DNA from: Streptomyces fuscichromogenes
GTDB taxonomy: Bacteria > Actinomycetota > Actinomycetes > Streptomycetales > Streptomycetaceae
Reading direction: 5' to 3'
DNA: 64,000 nucleotides
Assembly: GCF_014645815.1 (NCBI RefSeq)
Contig: NZ_BMML01000033.1
Coordinates: forward strand, 1 to 64,000
Part shown: positions 8,207-16,680 of the stretch, one piece after another
Layout: each line of letters starts with the position of its first letter
How positions within the stretch are numbered: position 1 is the first letter of the stretch
Translations under genes and position numbers: made by a program
The notes under the pieces: model-generated
What the model saw: only the letters and a program-made list of their open reading frames with translations
What the model was told of the DNA's origin: nothing
The model's database searches: none

Positions 8207-8683
8207 TCAAGGGTGGCGCGTCCGGTACGCCTTCTGGCGGCAGGCGTTGGAGCAGTACCGGCGCGGGCGCCCCGTTCGTGACGGCCCGCGAGCGGACCAC
8301 GGGACGTCCATGGGGCGCCAGCACTGCTGACAAAGCGGCTCAAACATCTCCTCTACTCGCCATTCCCGGATGAGCGAGCGCAAATCACTATCAATCAGAA
8401 TTATGGGATCAAAAGCATCAATCTCGTATGCGTAGTCCGCTAGCTCCAGGGCCCGCGAAGGATGACGCAACGTCGAGACAGTCTTGCTGAAGGACAGTCG
8501 CACTTGCTTCGGATCGATCTGGAGCTTCTCGGCCACCAACTCGTCCGAGGCGTTGTAGAGCACGACGGCCAGGAAGATGATCGCCCGATCCTTGCCGAGG
8601 CCGCGGAGCACCTCCGCCAGCACGGTAGTGCGTTCGACGCGAGGCCGGTCGACATATCTGCTGCCTGACACACGCTCTTTCAT
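8207..8683 (-). CDS. Sigma-region-4-like HTH protein with C-terminal zinc-binding motif
   Basis: A 158-residue protein; ATG 8683 follows GGAGGAACG. Residues about 15-70 resemble the HTH of sigma-factor region 4 (LVAEKLQIDPKQVRLSFSKT). The C-terminus has CQQC and, after GRPRR, YCSNAC, a four-cysteine Zn site ending in a basic RQKAYR. It overlaps the upstream membrane-protein gene by 4 bp, so they form an operon. A transcriptional role is likely; I do not recognise a named family. Confidence 0.65.
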   Translation of the reverse strand: MKERVSGSRYVDRPRVERTTVLAEVLRGLGKDRAIIFLAVVLYNASDELVAEKLQIDPKQVRLSFSKTVSTLRHPSRALELADYAYEIDAFDPIILIDSDLRSLIREWRVEEMFEPLCQQCWRPMDVPWSARGPSRTGRPRRYCSNACRQKAYRTRHP

Positions 8684-9036
8684 CGTTCCTCCCTCCGTAC
8701 GACAGCGGGCTCCGAGGGCTCGGCACGCATGAGGACTACGGTCGACCCGGCCACGGGTTCCGTCTCCCCGGCTGACTGCTGCGGTAGTGCCGGCGGTGGC
8801 GTGGGCCGCCCCCACGGCAGGAGCCCGCACAGCGCGGAAATTACATGGGCCAGCCCCAATAGAACGACCGGGAGGTCGGCCCGGTTGACCCGGCGCAAAG
8901 CGACCCATGCCACGATCCCGATCAGCAGCAGGATGGACACCAGCACAGCGGCGGCGGCGAGGGCCAGCGAGACCGGCACGCCGAAGACAGTGCCGGGAGA
9001 GAGAGCGGACAGCAAGGCGGAAGCCTCCGGAAACAA
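8680..9036 (-). CDS. Small membrane protein, two transmembrane helices
   Basis: Up to 118 residues. Helices at about 20-45 (SLALAAAAVLVSILLLIGIV) and 55-73 span the membrane; the tail is proline-rich and charged. The only upstream start is TTG 9036 without a clear ribosome-binding site, so the true start may be a downstream GTG. It is coupled by a 4-bp overlap to the HTH/Zn protein, which suggests a membrane-linked regulator pair. Confidence 0.5.
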   Translation of the reverse strand: MFPEASALLSALSPGTVFGVPVSLALAAAAVLVSILLLIGIVAWVALRRVNRADLPVVLLGLAHVISALCGLLPWGRPTPPPALPQQSAGETEPVAGSTVVLMRAEPSEPAVVRREER

Positions 9037-9039
9037 GAA

Positions 9040-9130
9040 AGGCCCCCGGGGGCGTGACGCCGGGGGCCTAGCGGAAACGAGAAAGGCTCCCGCTTCTCGA
9101 CGAGAAGGAGGGCCTCAAACAGAAGCGGGA
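9040..9130 (-). terminator. Tandem intrinsic terminators reading leftward
   Basis: Two hairpins lie head to tail on the minus strand. The first pairs 9121-9130 with 9088-9097 (10 bp) and is followed by CCTTTCTCGTTT. The second pairs 9060-9069 with 9040-9049 (10 bp) and is followed by CCTTTCTTGTTT. A third stem (GGGACGC/GCGTCCC) lies at 9127-9147. They end a few bases before the start of the 9036 gene, so they either insulate it or act as attenuators. Confidence 0.65.
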
Positions 9131-9336
9131 CGCACGAATGGCGTCCCGGAGGGAGGATCTCACATCCCTAATTGCCCGTCAATCCCCTTGTTTGGGCAGG
9201 TTACTTGGGTTGTGGAGCAGGGAGAAGAGTTTCGTAACGGTCTCACTCATCTGCCCTGCGCACGCTAGACACCTCTGTTGGGCACTGGGTTGAGGTTGTT
9301 GCAGCCGGTGTCCCCGCGTGCCCACAAACCGATCGG

Positions 9337-10186
9337 TTGTTGCACGCCGAGGTGCTCTTCGTGGAGTGGTGCTGGCTCCAGCCCGGCCGCCGCAGCCCGG
9401 CCGCCCGTGGGACGGCAAGCTCACCGTGCCCTCGACCATCGACCGCCGGATCTCCGGCGTCGTCGTCACCGCCCGCCGCCAGCTCAAGATGCAGCTGCAG
9501 AAGGACATCGCCGAGGAGGCCCGCGCCCTGCTCAAGGTGAAGGTGAAGGTGATGGAGAAGGACGTGGAGGACCGCGGGCGCGGGCCCGCGCCCGCCCTGC
9601 TCGTGCGCCACATGGAGAAGGCCGCCGCCACCCTGCCGCGCAACCGGTTCGGCGTGCGCGACCTGGCGCTGATGACGCTGCACTTCGCCATCGCCGGCCG
9701 CGAGCACGAACTGGCCCACCTCCGGGTGCGCGACATCACCGAGGACCCCGAGGGCCGCGGGCTCATCGTGGACGTCCCCGTCTCCAAGGTCGCCCCGCGC
9801 AAGGTCGAGGTCCCGTTCGGCTCCCGCGCCCACCTCTGCCCGGTGAGGGCCTGGCGCCGCTGGAAGGACGAGCTGGGCCAGGACGCCGACCCCGACTCGT
9901 ACGCGTTCCGCGCCGTGCACAACCGATGGAAGACCGTGCTGGACAGCGGGCTCGACCCCGAGTCGGTCGGCGACGTCCTCACCCGGATCGGCGCCCGCGC
10001 CCAGCTCGACATCCGGCCCACCGGGCACAGCCCCGCCGCGGACTGGTCACCGAGTCCTCCCGCGCCGGCAACCCCGACGCCGTGGCCGAGAAGCAGGGCG
10101 GATGGGCCAAGGGCTCCAAGGTCATGCGCCGCTACCGCGAGGAAGACGACGGCTTCAAGGAGAACGCCCTGCACGGCGTGCTGTAG
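9337..10186 (+). pseudogene. Degenerate second copy of the tyrosine recombinase
   Basis: Homology to the 7068 integrase runs through three frames: LFVEWCWLQPG in one, STIDRRISGVVVTARR to RPTGHSP in a second, and RRGLVTESS to the C-terminal ENALHGVL in the third. The N-terminal ~75 residues are missing and there are at least two frameshifts, near 9410 and 10030. Individual catalytic residues remain recognisable, but the protein cannot be made intact. Same orientation as the intact copy, suggesting tandem duplication or a second element insertion followed by decay. Confidence 0.85.
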
Positions 10187-10511
10187 GAGCCGCCGGAGCT
10201 GTCCACCGTGGGGACCGCCCGGACCCCTTCAGGCGGCCAAGCAGTACACGCGCTGTGACGTGCGTCACGGGAGCCTCCGAAAAAGCAAAAAAGCCTTTCC
10301 CGCGTAATTGGGGGGTCCATTCCCCTGCGGAGCCCCTGACCTGCATGTCTCCACGCGGCGTATACAGGCTTCGGCCCCTGCCGAATAGGGGGCCCGATAG
10401 CGATGTCCGTACGGATCCCCGAACGCCCCACTTCGCTGGTGATAGCGTTCTCAAAGCCCCTGATGGACGGCCGTCTTTGCGGCCCGAGTTCCAGAAGGGA
10501 GGTTATGACGT
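10187..10511. other. Gene-free spacer between integrase relic and small gene
   Basis: No open frame with convincing coding character or ribosome-binding site was seen. It contains an A-rich tract (AAAAAGCAAAAAAG, around 10280), unusual for this DNA. The tract may mark the boundary of an old insertion. Confidence 0.4.
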
Positions 10512-10655
10512 ATGCCCCGACCTGATCCCCGCAAGGACAGGCCGGCGCGGACTGACCGCCGCCGTCGCATGCGGGCCCTGGCCCACAAGCTGCGGCCCGT
10601 GGCCACCGTCCTGCAGATCGTCTACTACGCCGTACGGCTAGTGCACGAACTGTAG
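10512..10655 (+). CDS. Small basic protein, 47 residues
   Basis: Starts at ATG 10512 after GGGAGG. The first half is very basic (KDRPARTDRRRRMRAL) and the end is amphipathic to hydrophobic (VATVLQIVYYAVRLVHEL). Followed 23 bp later by a strong hairpin. No family recognised; a DNA- or membrane-associated role is only a guess. Confidence 0.45.
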   Translation: MPRPDPRKDRPARTDRRRRMRALAHKLRPVATVLQIVYYAVRLVHEL

Positions 10656-10678
10656 GGGTGACCTGCGGAGAAGCGGAA

Positions 10679-10706
10679 GGGCCCACCCCGCAGGAACGGG
10701 GTGAGC
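10679..10706 (+). terminator. Hairpin terminator
   Basis: GGGCCCACCCCG pairs with CGGGGTGAGCCC around a CAGGAA loop (one mismatch), directly after the 47-residue gene. Confidence 0.6.
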
Positions 10707-10769
10707 CCTCGGTCCACGTCAGCCTCGTGTGGGTCCCGTGCAGGTTGAGCGCCGTGCGGGGCCCACACT

Positions 10770-10975
10770 TATATGTGGACGACTAACCGCTACGGTAGCA
10801 CAGCAATAAGTCTAATTTGGCAAATAGCTCTGTGGAATCAAGTCTCACAACTTTGTCATCTTTGACAGCTGTGGAAGTTATGGGAAAGTCTCCAAAAGTC
10901 GTTCGTGGACACTTTGGAAAGACTTCCACAGCAACTTTGGATTAGTCGAAAAGTCCGCCACCAAAGTCGGCAGCG
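10770..10975. promoter_or_regulatory. AT-rich patch with repeated AAAGTC and TGTGGA motifs
   Basis: This ~200-bp stretch is far richer in A+T than its surroundings and has no gene. AAAGTC or AAAAGTC occurs four times between about 10884 and 10968, with the reverse form inside GGAAAGACTTCC. TGTGGA/TCCACA occurs several times. Iterated short motifs in an AT-rich island suggest protein binding sites, either a replication/partition region or a complex promoter for the divergent neighbours. Confidence 0.4.
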
Positions 10976-11001
10976 AAGCGCGTTACCAGGATCTGCGCAG
11001 G

Positions 11002-11370
11002 TCAGACCCTGCGCAGGCAGGCTTGCGGGACCTGGCCGCCGGGCACGATCCGGTACGTGTTCCCCTCCCCGCCGCACGCCCGGTACGCGGGCCCGCCCTC
11101 CGTCCGCGCCACGGCCACCGTGCAGGACCGGACCACCTGACCCCTCCGGAGGTAGTGGTCGACGGGCGAGAGGGAGGTGGCGATGGGTCCCTCGTTCCAG
11201 GCCGGCCGCCGTACCGGCACCCGCTCGACCGCCCGCCACAGGGACGTGCACTCCCGGGCCGCACCCGCCGCGCGCTCCCCAGCGGCTGCAGCCGCCGCCG
11301 CGGACGGCACCAGCGCCCCCGCGAACAAGACCGCCACCGCGGCCGCCGTTGTCGATCGTCGTCGTGTCAC
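11002..11370 (-). CDS. Secreted small cysteine-containing protein
   Basis: A 122-residue protein with GTG start at 11370. A classical signal peptide occupies about residues 1-30 (RRR, then a hydrophobic Ala/Val stretch, then AAAAAAAGERAAGA as cleavage region). The mature part has four cysteines, which could form two disulfides, and no catalytic motif. The end overlaps a repeat of CTGCGCAGG that may form a terminator stem. Extracellular role unknown. Confidence 0.65.
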   Translation of the reverse strand: MTRRRSTTAAAVAVLFAGALVPSAAAAAAAGERAAGAARECTSLWRAVERVPVRRPAWNEGPIATSLSPVDHYLRRGQVVRSCTVAVARTEGGPAYRACGGEGNTYRIVPGGQVPQACLRRV

Positions 11371-11494
11371 ACCCTGCTGAACCGGACCCCAGCGGACGAG
11401 TCATGCGTAATCAGCGGGAATCCCCCGAAGGGGACTGGGAACAGCCCTCCCGGACCATGATCCATCGTGACGGCTAGGCGCCCCGATGTGACGC

Positions 11495-11719
11495 CTACCG
11501 CGACGACCGTTCGGACCGGATCGCCCGGATCTTGACCGCTCGTTCCTCGGGGAACACCTGGGAGATCCAGTCCTTGCCCAGCTTCTTGGCCAACACCGAG
11601 GCGATCAGGCTCCGCAACGCCTGCTCACACGTCGCCAGCGCCTCCGCCGGCTGCATCTCTGGCATCGGTTCCTCCACCCCGTGGGACCGCAGGACCATCA
11701 TCATCCCGAAGGTGCACAC
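11495..11719 (-). CDS. Short protein, possible fragment of a HEPN/Swt1-like domain
   Basis: At most 74 residues. The core (CEQALRSLIASVLAKKLGKD, then W) resembles the first helices of Swt1-type HEPN domains, in which a helix with LRxLI precedes a GxxW. The remainder of such a protein is absent and the frame ends 20 residues later. It may be a free-standing small protein or a truncated relic; the exact start is unclear. Confidence 0.35.
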   Translation of the reverse strand: MCTFGMMMVLRSHGVEEPMPEMQPAEALATCEQALRSLIASVLAKKLGKDWISQVFPEERAVKIRAIRSERSSR

Positions 11720-12116
11720 TTCACGTCACCGGGTTGTCCCCCCGCTCGGTTCCCAATCGGTCGCCGACCCTGGAGCGCCGACGGTCTGTCAAATTTGGTG
11801 CCTGAAGGCCCATTTGGTGCCGTATGATCGCGCCAGCATTCGGCTTGTGCCGGCTCTCCATCACCCCTCATGGCCTGTACGGGCAGAGGAAGCGCAATGG
11901 CCACCCAGCTCAGCTCCCCGATTCTCTTCGTCGAGCAGGCTCGGTAGGTCGCGCACCACGCGGTCGGGAGTCGGCCGCGTGTGACAGTCGCTCAGATCGT
12001 CTTCGGCGTGCGGTGACTGATACAGCGACTCCGGAGTTCCTCCACCGGGGTCCGGGCCCTTGCTCTGCCCGGACCGACCGGCCCGGGCCGACTAGCCCAC
12101 TCCTGGAAGTCTGACC
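11720..12116. promoter_or_regulatory. Intergenic promoter region with a 10-bp direct repeat
   Basis: This 397-bp interval separates divergent genes and shows no convincing coding frame. ATTTGGTGCC occurs at 11793-11802 and again at 11812-11821 (19-bp spacing), and the second copy is followed directly by GTATGAT, a possible -10 region. The repeat could be a two-site operator controlling the 12117 gene. Confidence 0.4.
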
Positions 12117-14216
12117 ATGACGACCATCAACCAGGCGATCGTCTCCGAGGCGGAGCCTTCCGCCCGGGCCAACCCGTTCCCGGGCGCCGACACCTACAGC
12201 TGGACCCGGGCCTTCTCCGAGGCGTTGGCCCTCGACACTGGCCTGCCCCCGCTGGTGACCGACGCCATCGCGGCCTACGTGATCCGCCCGAAGCGCTACC
12301 TCACCAAGGCGCGGACCGAGACGGTTCACCGCCTTCGCTCCGGAGTGATCGTGAAGGACGAGCAGACGGGCCTGCACGTCCTGTCGGTGACCACGCACGG
12401 CTTCGCCGGCACCCCGACCGAATACAACGAACGTGTGCGCAGCGCCTTCGACAGCCCGGCCCAGCCCGACGCCTCCCCTGACCGGGTGCTCCCGAGGTTG
12501 ACCACCGGGTCCGGCCCGAACGGCACCGCGCTGCCGTTCGTGACGACCGCCGAGCCGGTCGAGCCCACCGTCCTCAACAGCCTGTTGGGCATCATGGACG
12601 TCGCCCTCACCGAGGCCGACCGCAAGCGCGACTACGACCTCGCCGAGGACATGACGGTCTTCGGACAGACCAACCGCACCATGCACGTGCCCTTCGTGCG
12701 GACGATCACCGAGAACCACCAGGGCGCCCCCGTCATCCGCAAGGTCGTCGACCTGGTGGCCATCAAGGGCAGCAACCGTTCCCGGGCCCGTCTCAAGCTC
12801 CACGGGCTGACTGCCCGCAGCACTGCCTTCGGTGTCCGTATCGACAAGCTCGACCTGCCGGAGCCGAGGGCCGGCCAGCCCGCGCCGCCGGAATACATCG
12901 CCGACCCCGTCATCTGGGTCCCCGCCTTCGCGAACACGTTGCGGAACGCATTCGCCTCCACCGGGCACCGCCTGCACGAAACCGCCCAGGCCGCCGCTGA
13001 GGTCGCCGTCGTTCAGATGCAGATCATCGTCGGGACGGACAACCCCGCCGAGTTCCACAACACGGTGTTCGACCCGAACCGTGCGGACCACCGCCGCCCG
13101 CAGCTCGACTACCCGCTCGCGGAGAAGTCGACCTCCGACATGCGCGCGGTCCTGCGCGAGGTGAAGGCCTCAGGCCTCATCACCGAGCCCGTACGGGCCT
13201 GGCTCGCCGGCGAGGACAGCGAGCCGGACGCCCTCCCCGGATCGGTCACCGACGCCCGCGACCGCCGCGACCGGGCGCTGCTCGGCATGGCCTTCCCCAA
13301 GGAGCTGGGGAACGACCGCGCGGTGGCCCGGGTCCTCGGCGAGCCCGAGCGGCACTACGACAGCCGCGAGGAGAACGTCACCCTCCGGCTACGCATGGTC
13401 TCCGCCGCTATCGCCGAGGGCTACCGGACCCGGTGGAACCCGCGCCTGCTGGACGGCACGCTCTACTCCCACTTCATTGCCAGGCGCGGCACCCTCGCGG
13501 ACCTGCCGGACTGGCGGACCGCGCTGGTCCAGGCCGAGGCCGACAAGACCGAGCTGTACGACTTCCTCGTGACGCGGGGTCTGCACTGGCTTGCCGAACA
13601 CGGCATGGTCGAGGCCGACCGCGGGTCGGCCGACGGCCAGCAAGGACCGGGCCGGCGCAGCGGCGTCAGCGCCCGCAACGCCCTGCTGCTGAAGCCCGTG
13701 CAGACCATCGCCCTGATGCGCGAGATCGCCCGCGCCAACGACGCCGGCACCCCGCCCCGGCAGATCGATGAGACCGGGGCTCCGGTCGACGGCACTGTCG
13801 CCGACCGCATCTGGTTCAGCGTGACCTTCCCGAAGACCGGGCGCGCCAAGAAGAAGGTGGACGACCGCCCCAGCGCGTCGGACAGCGCCCCGCCCCAGCA
13901 GCCGAAGAGGAGCCCGGAGCAGGTCCTCCTCGATGCCCAGCTGCGCCTCGTCACGAGCCTGTCCAGTGAGTTGCCGCAGGCCTTCCTCGCCGCGCTGGCC
14001 GTGGCTCGCGAGGCCATCGCCGCCGGCGCGGCGGTCGGCAAGCCCGCGCTGGCCGATCCGCCCTCCTACAGCGTGGAGGTGATGGAGCAGGCCTTGATCC
14101 GGCTCAAGCGGGATCTGGCTTATATGCAGGCCGGCTTGACCGACATGAAGGGCGAGACCGAGGTCACCATCGACTCGGCCACTGAGCAGGTCGCCAACGC
14201 CGAGGGCGGGCGGTGA
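12117..14216 (+). CDS. Large protein of unknown function, faintly ParB-like
   Basis: A 699-residue protein; ATG 12117 follows GGAAG. No standard domain is certain. Around residues 195-240 the stretch VVDLVAIKGSNRSRARLKLH resembles the GNxR turn of ParB/Srx-type nuclease folds. The tail is helical and acidic. The downstream gene overlaps by 4 bp, so the two are co-translated. The size and neighbourhood suggest a plasmid or element core gene; a ParB-like role is only a weak hypothesis. Confidence 0.55.
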   Translation: MTTINQAIVSEAEPSARANPFPGADTYSWTRAFSEALALDTGLPPLVTDAIAAYVIRPKRYLTKARTETVHRLRSGVIVKDEQTGLHVLSVTTHGFAGTPTEYNERVRSAFDSPAQPDASPDRVLPRLTTGSGPNGTALPFVTTAEPVEPTVLNSLLGIMDVALTEADRKRDYDLAEDMTVFGQTNRTMHVPFVRTITENHQGAPVIRKVVDLVAIKGSNRSRARLKLHGLTARSTAFGVRIDKLDLPEPRAGQPAPPEYIADPVIWVPAFANTLRNAFASTGHRLHETAQAAAEVAVVQMQIIVGTDNPAEFHNTVFDPNRADHRRPQLDYPLAEKSTSDMRAVLREVKASGLITEPVRAWLAGEDSEPDALPGSVTDARDRRDRALLGMAFPKELGNDRAVARVLGEPERHYDSREENVTLRLRMVSAAIAEGYRTRWNPRLLDGTLYSHFIARRGTLADLPDWRTALVQAEADKTELYDFLVTRGLHWLAEHGMVEADRGSADGQQGPGRRSGVSARNALLLKPVQTIALMREIARANDAGTPPRQIDETGAPVDGTVADRIWFSVTFPKTGRAKKKVDDRPSASDSAPPQQPKRSPEQVLLDAQLRLVTSLSSELPQAFLAALAVAREAIAAGAAVGKPALADPPSYSVEVMEQALIRLKRDLAYMQAGLTDMKGETEVTIDSATEQVANAEGGR

Positions 14217-14641
14217 GCCGCTCCGTGCTGCCGACTGGGCCGGTACTGACCGCGCCGCTCCTGGCCGGCTTGGCGCTCGTCGGCGGCCGCTACCTGCAAG
14301 CGACGTACCTGAGGCCGCTCCCGTGGGCGGACCGCGGGCACTTCAACGACCTGGGTGTCCTCACGGGGATCTACCTGGTCACCGACATCGCCGGGCGGCT
14401 GCGCTGGCTCGGTCAGGCAAGCCGTCTCGACGGTCTGCCCGGGCGCCTCGACGGGCACGACCGAGATCCGGCCAAGAGGGCCGTCTTCGCCTGCGTGCGG
14501 GTCCTGCATCTGGACGACCTGACGCCCACCGAGGCCCTGAACGCCGTCGAGGGGCGATGCGCGGACCTGCTTGGCGTCCGGCAGAGCATGAAGCCGCGCC
14601 GCTGGCCTCCGGCGACGAACTGGCTGTCCTTGGTCGCCTAA
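14213..14641 (+). CDS. Unknown protein coupled to the 699-residue protein
   Basis: A 142-residue protein whose GTG start (14213) overlaps the preceding stop. The N-terminus has a moderately hydrophobic segment (APLLAGLALVGG) that is marginal as a membrane helix. No recognised family. It ends just before a strong bidirectional hairpin. Confidence 0.5.
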   Translation: MSRSVLPTGPVLTAPLLAGLALVGGRYLQATYLRPLPWADRGHFNDLGVLTGIYLVTDIAGRLRWLGQASRLDGLPGRLDGHDRDPAKRAVFACVRVLHLDDLTPTEALNAVEGRCADLLGVRQSMKPRRWPPATNWLSLVA

Positions 14642-14646
14642 CGGGA

Positions 14647-14680
14647 TGGTGGCCGACACCCACGTAGGTGTCGGCCACCA
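14647..14680. terminator. Bidirectional hairpin terminator between convergent genes
   Basis: A perfect 14-bp stem (TGGTGGCCGACACC with its complement) and a 6-nt loop lie between the convergent ends of the 14213 and 14705 genes. Confidence 0.75.
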
Positions 14681-14704
14681 CCCAGTGGTGACCCCGATAC
14701 GGCG

Positions 14705-15814
14705 TCAGCCTTCGGGCAGTGAGCGGGCGCCGTCACTGATCGGCTCGGTCGGCCTGACCAAGGTGTCCATCAGCTTTTTCCCGGTGGCCGCGTCGATCAC
14801 GGCGACCTCGATCGTCTGCCCGTCCAGGTCGGTGGTCTCCGTGTCGAGGATGACCGCGGCGTCCGGCTGCAGGAGCTCGCGCGCGGTGCGGGTCACCTTC
14901 CCCCGCTCCGGGCACAGGGTGATCTCGCTGGCGTACGGGGCGGTGGCCGGGTCGGCGAGCAGTTCCCGCCGGACCTCCTGCTCGGTCGGCCCGCCGTCGA
15001 CGCGCTCCCAGTCCGGCTCCCAGCCGCCGGAGTACGGGGAGTTCCAGGCCCACACCGTCGTACGGTGCCGGTCGGCCAGCTGCTGTGCGAAGCCCTTCAC
15101 CACGGCGGAGCGGGTGGGGGCGAGGGCCGCGTACTCGCGCAGCGGCGAGGCCGTGCCCTTGGGCAGGCCCCGCACGGATTCCCAGTCCACGCCCGGCATG
15201 TCCCGTACCGCGCGGACGTCGGCGAGCCGGTACAGCGCGACGGTGACGGTGCGGTGCCGGCCGACCTCGCGCTCGTAGGTGTCGGCCGGGGTGATCCACC
15301 CGGCGGCCTCGACGTATCGCCAGTCGGCCGGGTGCCGGATCTCCAGGACGTCGGCGGCGGCCTGCGCGGTGATGTACTGCTCGCCGTCCGCCTCGGCGGC
15401 CAGCGTCTCCAGGTCGATGATCAGGTAGCGGCGGCCCTTGGCCAGGGTGATGCGCCCTTCCGCGCCCATCCGCTTGATGTCCCGCCAGTGCCAGCCGATC
15501 CGCTCGGCCGCCGCGTCCCTGGAGACGCTCGCCGCCTCCCAGGCGAGGCGCTCGGCGACCACGCCGCGCACCAGGTCCTTGTCGAGGGCGAGCGCGGCCG
15601 CCGTCGCGTACAGCGGCCACCCCTTGTAGGAGTCGGACGCGACCAGGTGCTTGGCTGCGACGAGTTCGTCGACGTCGGCGGCGGTGACCTGTTCGCCGGT
15701 GTGGTCGGAGAGCAAGCCCGCGATCCGGCGGGCCCCCAGCGCCTCCGGCAGTGCCGGCGTCTCCTCGGCGGTCGTCTCCGTGGCCGCGGTCTGCGTGGTC
15801 GTCCCGGTTATCAA
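14705..15814 (-). CDS. HTH protein with truncated C-terminal DnaQ-like exonuclease domain
   Basis: About 369 residues; TTG start at 15814 overlaps the upstream stop (TTGA). The body contains several short helical DNA-binding-like segments (ERIGWHWRDIKRM, ITAQAAADVLEI). At the C-terminus the first motif of a DEDD 3'-5' exonuclease appears (VILDTETTDLDGQTIEVAVI), but the protein stops about 25 residues later instead of continuing for ~140 more. The remaining exonuclease motifs are absent, so nuclease activity is unlikely. The loss probably reflects a deletion at the terminator boundary. Confidence 0.6.
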   Translation of the reverse strand: MITGTTTQTAATETTAEETPALPEALGARRIAGLLSDHTGEQVTAADVDELVAAKHLVASDSYKGWPLYATAAALALDKDLVRGVVAERLAWEAASVSRDAAAERIGWHWRDIKRMGAEGRITLAKGRRYLIIDLETLAAEADGEQYITAQAAADVLEIRHPADWRYVEAAGWITPADTYEREVGRHRTVTVALYRLADVRAVRDMPGVDWESVRGLPKGTASPLREYAALAPTRSAVVKGFAQQLADRHRTTVWAWNSPYSGGWEPDWERVDGGPTEQEVRRELLADPATAPYASEITLCPERGKVTRTARELLQPDAAVILDTETTDLDGQTIEVAVIDAATGKKLMDTLVRPTEPISDGARSLPEG

Positions 15815-16332
15815 CGCTCCTTCGTCGGCGTGGTAGTGGGGGTGATGGCCAGCAGCTGGCGGCGCGGGGCGGGCCAGGTCAGGCTCAGGTACTGCCAGGT
15901 GCCGCCCGCATAGCTGATGTCGACGTTCGCGTCGGTCACCTCGTACGGCGTCTGGCCGGGGACGTCGATCCGCACCGAAGCCCGGGGCCACGGGATGCCG
16001 TCGCGGCCCTCGGCCGCGATGTAGCCGCCGAACTCCTCGTACCGGTCGTACCGGTCCCCGGGGCCGGGCACGCGCAGGTCCGGGACGTACGCGGTGACCA
16101 TCTGCCCGCCCTCGAAGGTCAGGGTGGCGGGCTCAGCCGGGGTGGCCTGGGGAAGCCGGCCGAGGGCCCGCAGCCACTGTTCGGCGGCCGCGAGGGGGAA
16201 GGTGGGGCTCTCGGCGGTGCCGCCGGTGGCGTCGAGACCGCCGTGGCGGCGGCGCCAGTTGACGACCGCCGCGCGGCCGACACCGGCCATGCGAGCGATC
16301 TGGGAGAGGTTCACGACGTCGTGGTTGGGCAC
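15811..16332 (-). CDS. AlpA/MerR-like HTH protein
   Basis: A 173-residue protein; GTG 16332 follows a perfect AGGAGG at 6-nt spacing. Residues 8-30 form an HTH (LSQIARMAGVGRAAVVNWRR) typical of small plasmid- and phage-derived DNA-binding proteins. The rest (Trp/Tyr-rich beta strands) is not recognised. It is translationally coupled to the truncated-exonuclease gene downstream. Confidence 0.6.
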   Translation of the reverse strand: MPNHDVVNLSQIARMAGVGRAAVVNWRRRHGGLDATGGTAESPTFPLAAAEQWLRALGRLPQATPAEPATLTFEGGQMVTAYVPDLRVPGPGDRYDRYEEFGGYIAAEGRDGIPWPRASVRIDVPGQTPYEVTDANVDISYAGGTWQYLSLTWPAPRRQLLAITPTTTPTKER

Positions 16333-16539
16333 GGTTCGCCTCCTGTTCAAAAGGGGGTGCAGTGTCAGGGCCGGGCGGCTGCTGAGGTCCTTCGCGGCCT
16401 TCGGGCGCTCGCTCCCCGGTGCCGACCGGCGCGGTCGGCACTCCCGTGGAGCGGGTGCGTGCGCGCCGGACGGACGGCACCGGGGCCGTAGCCCCTGACC
16501 TGGACAAGTTCCTGATTTCCGACCGGAACTGAGGCGGTC

Positions 16540-16680
16540 TCAGTCGCCGTCCGGCTCGGTGACGTTGGACTCCCGGCACAGGACGTCGACGACCAGGGCG
16601 ACGGTGGCGCCGTCGGCCCCGATACGGATGCCGGCGGCCGCGGGCAGGTGCTGGCGCGGGCGGCGCTCACGGCGGGCCAT
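16540..16680 (-). CDS. Small protein, 46 residues
   Basis: ATG 16680 overlaps the stop of the preceding gene (TGATG). The basic N-terminus MARRERRPRQ is followed by beta-like segments. No family recognised. Coupling suggests it belongs to the same operon as the 16680-17219 gene. Confidence 0.45.
   Translation of the reverse strand: MARRERRPRQHLPAAAGIRIGADGATVALVVDVLCRESNVTEPDGD

Noticed and set aside
9179..10174. Long minus-strand frame of 331 residues
   Set aside because: It is antisense to the degenerate integrase, has biased Ser/Arg composition and no ribosome-binding site.
11910..13091. Long minus-strand frame of 393 residues
   Set aside because: Shadow of the 12117 gene; composition is G/V/R-rich without domain-like pattern.
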